Source: Brachycybe producta (taxonomy: Eukaryota; Arthropoda; Diplopoda; Playtdesmida; Andrognathidae). Taken from it: a stretch of DNA of 64,000 nucleotides. Below the pieces are notes generated by a model. The model was not told the DNA's origin, did no database searches, and was given only the letters and a program-made list of their open reading frames with translations. Below, in pieces: positions 63,831-64,000 of this stretch (positions within the stretch are counted from its first letter, which is position 1; every line of letters starts with the position of its first letter). The translations under genes and the position numbers were made by a program. The stretch spans positions 697,501 through 761,500 of the forward strand of contig JAUPFP010000034.1 in the NCBI GenBank assembly GCA_036925085.1. The letters are read 5' to 3'.

Positions 63831-64000
63831 GATGTTTTTTTCCTTTTCCAGCTTAGAATTGCAATATTCATGTGATGCCTTGGCACACATGCGGCTTTAA
63901 AAAGACTTTTGGTGACAAAATGAAATCGAAGGACTCTGGACTGTGGTCGCAATATATTTTCTATAGAAGGAAGCAAATCTTTGGCACACAGTTTTAAAAG

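Noticed and set aside
1..64000. CRISPR arrays, tRNA or rRNA genes, prokaryotic operons
   Set aside because: None is visible. Spliced animal genes and transposons explain the recognisable features, and the repeats are dispersed inverted elements, not spaced direct repeats.

Overview
The window reads as nuclear DNA of an AT-rich animal genome. Six conserved animal protein genes can be rebuilt exon by exon with GT-AG introns, many only 60-100 bp long. The non-coding DNA is packed with short inverted-repeat (MITE-like) transposons, LINE fragments and simple repeats. Marine invertebrate, possibly tunicate, is my guess from compact genes, low GC and the repeat style; nothing here proves it.

Layout. 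1-8296: a direct duplication of at least 3.1 kb with a 5,172-bp period, no gene seen. 11404-20523 (+): a Rho GTPase-activating protein of the ARHGAP29/ARHGAP45/GMIP type (F-BAR, C1, RhoGAP). 23478-27631 (+): STK11/LKB1 kinase, complete, 424 residues, ending in the prenylation-type tail CKQS. 30459-35420 (+): DNAJC25, complete, 344 residues. 35923-38730 (-): a 255-residue coiled-coil protein resembling CCDC152. 39718-42436 (+): RP2 (ARL3 GAP), complete, 357 residues. 43431 to beyond the window end (+): FKBP1A-like FKBP12, first three coding exons, with an 18.7-kb second intron that is almost entirely transposon debris. The genes look functionally independent; I see no operon-like or pathway grouping.

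Repeats are the most unusual part. (1) Eleven copies of a palindromic element of about 140-206 bp, with ends ACAGGCA...TGCCTGT and 9-bp target duplications where intact; most copies carry CCAAT, GC-box and TGACGTCA (CRE) motifs, and one lies directly upstream of DNAJC25. (2) A foldback family of about 300-370 bp with about a dozen whole or partial copies in introns and spacers. (3) TTAA-flanked elements with a GTTCACAGACGAGC-type end. (4) A 1.8-kb foldback element at 45965-47800 whose long inverted arms are built from a TAGCTGTAGTGACCC-type unit and a GGTTAG-rich array. (5) hAT-, pogo- and LINE-derived pieces, often nested in one another.

Gene models come from reading splice sites and frames by eye. 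Protein names rest on family motifs I recognise, not on a database search.
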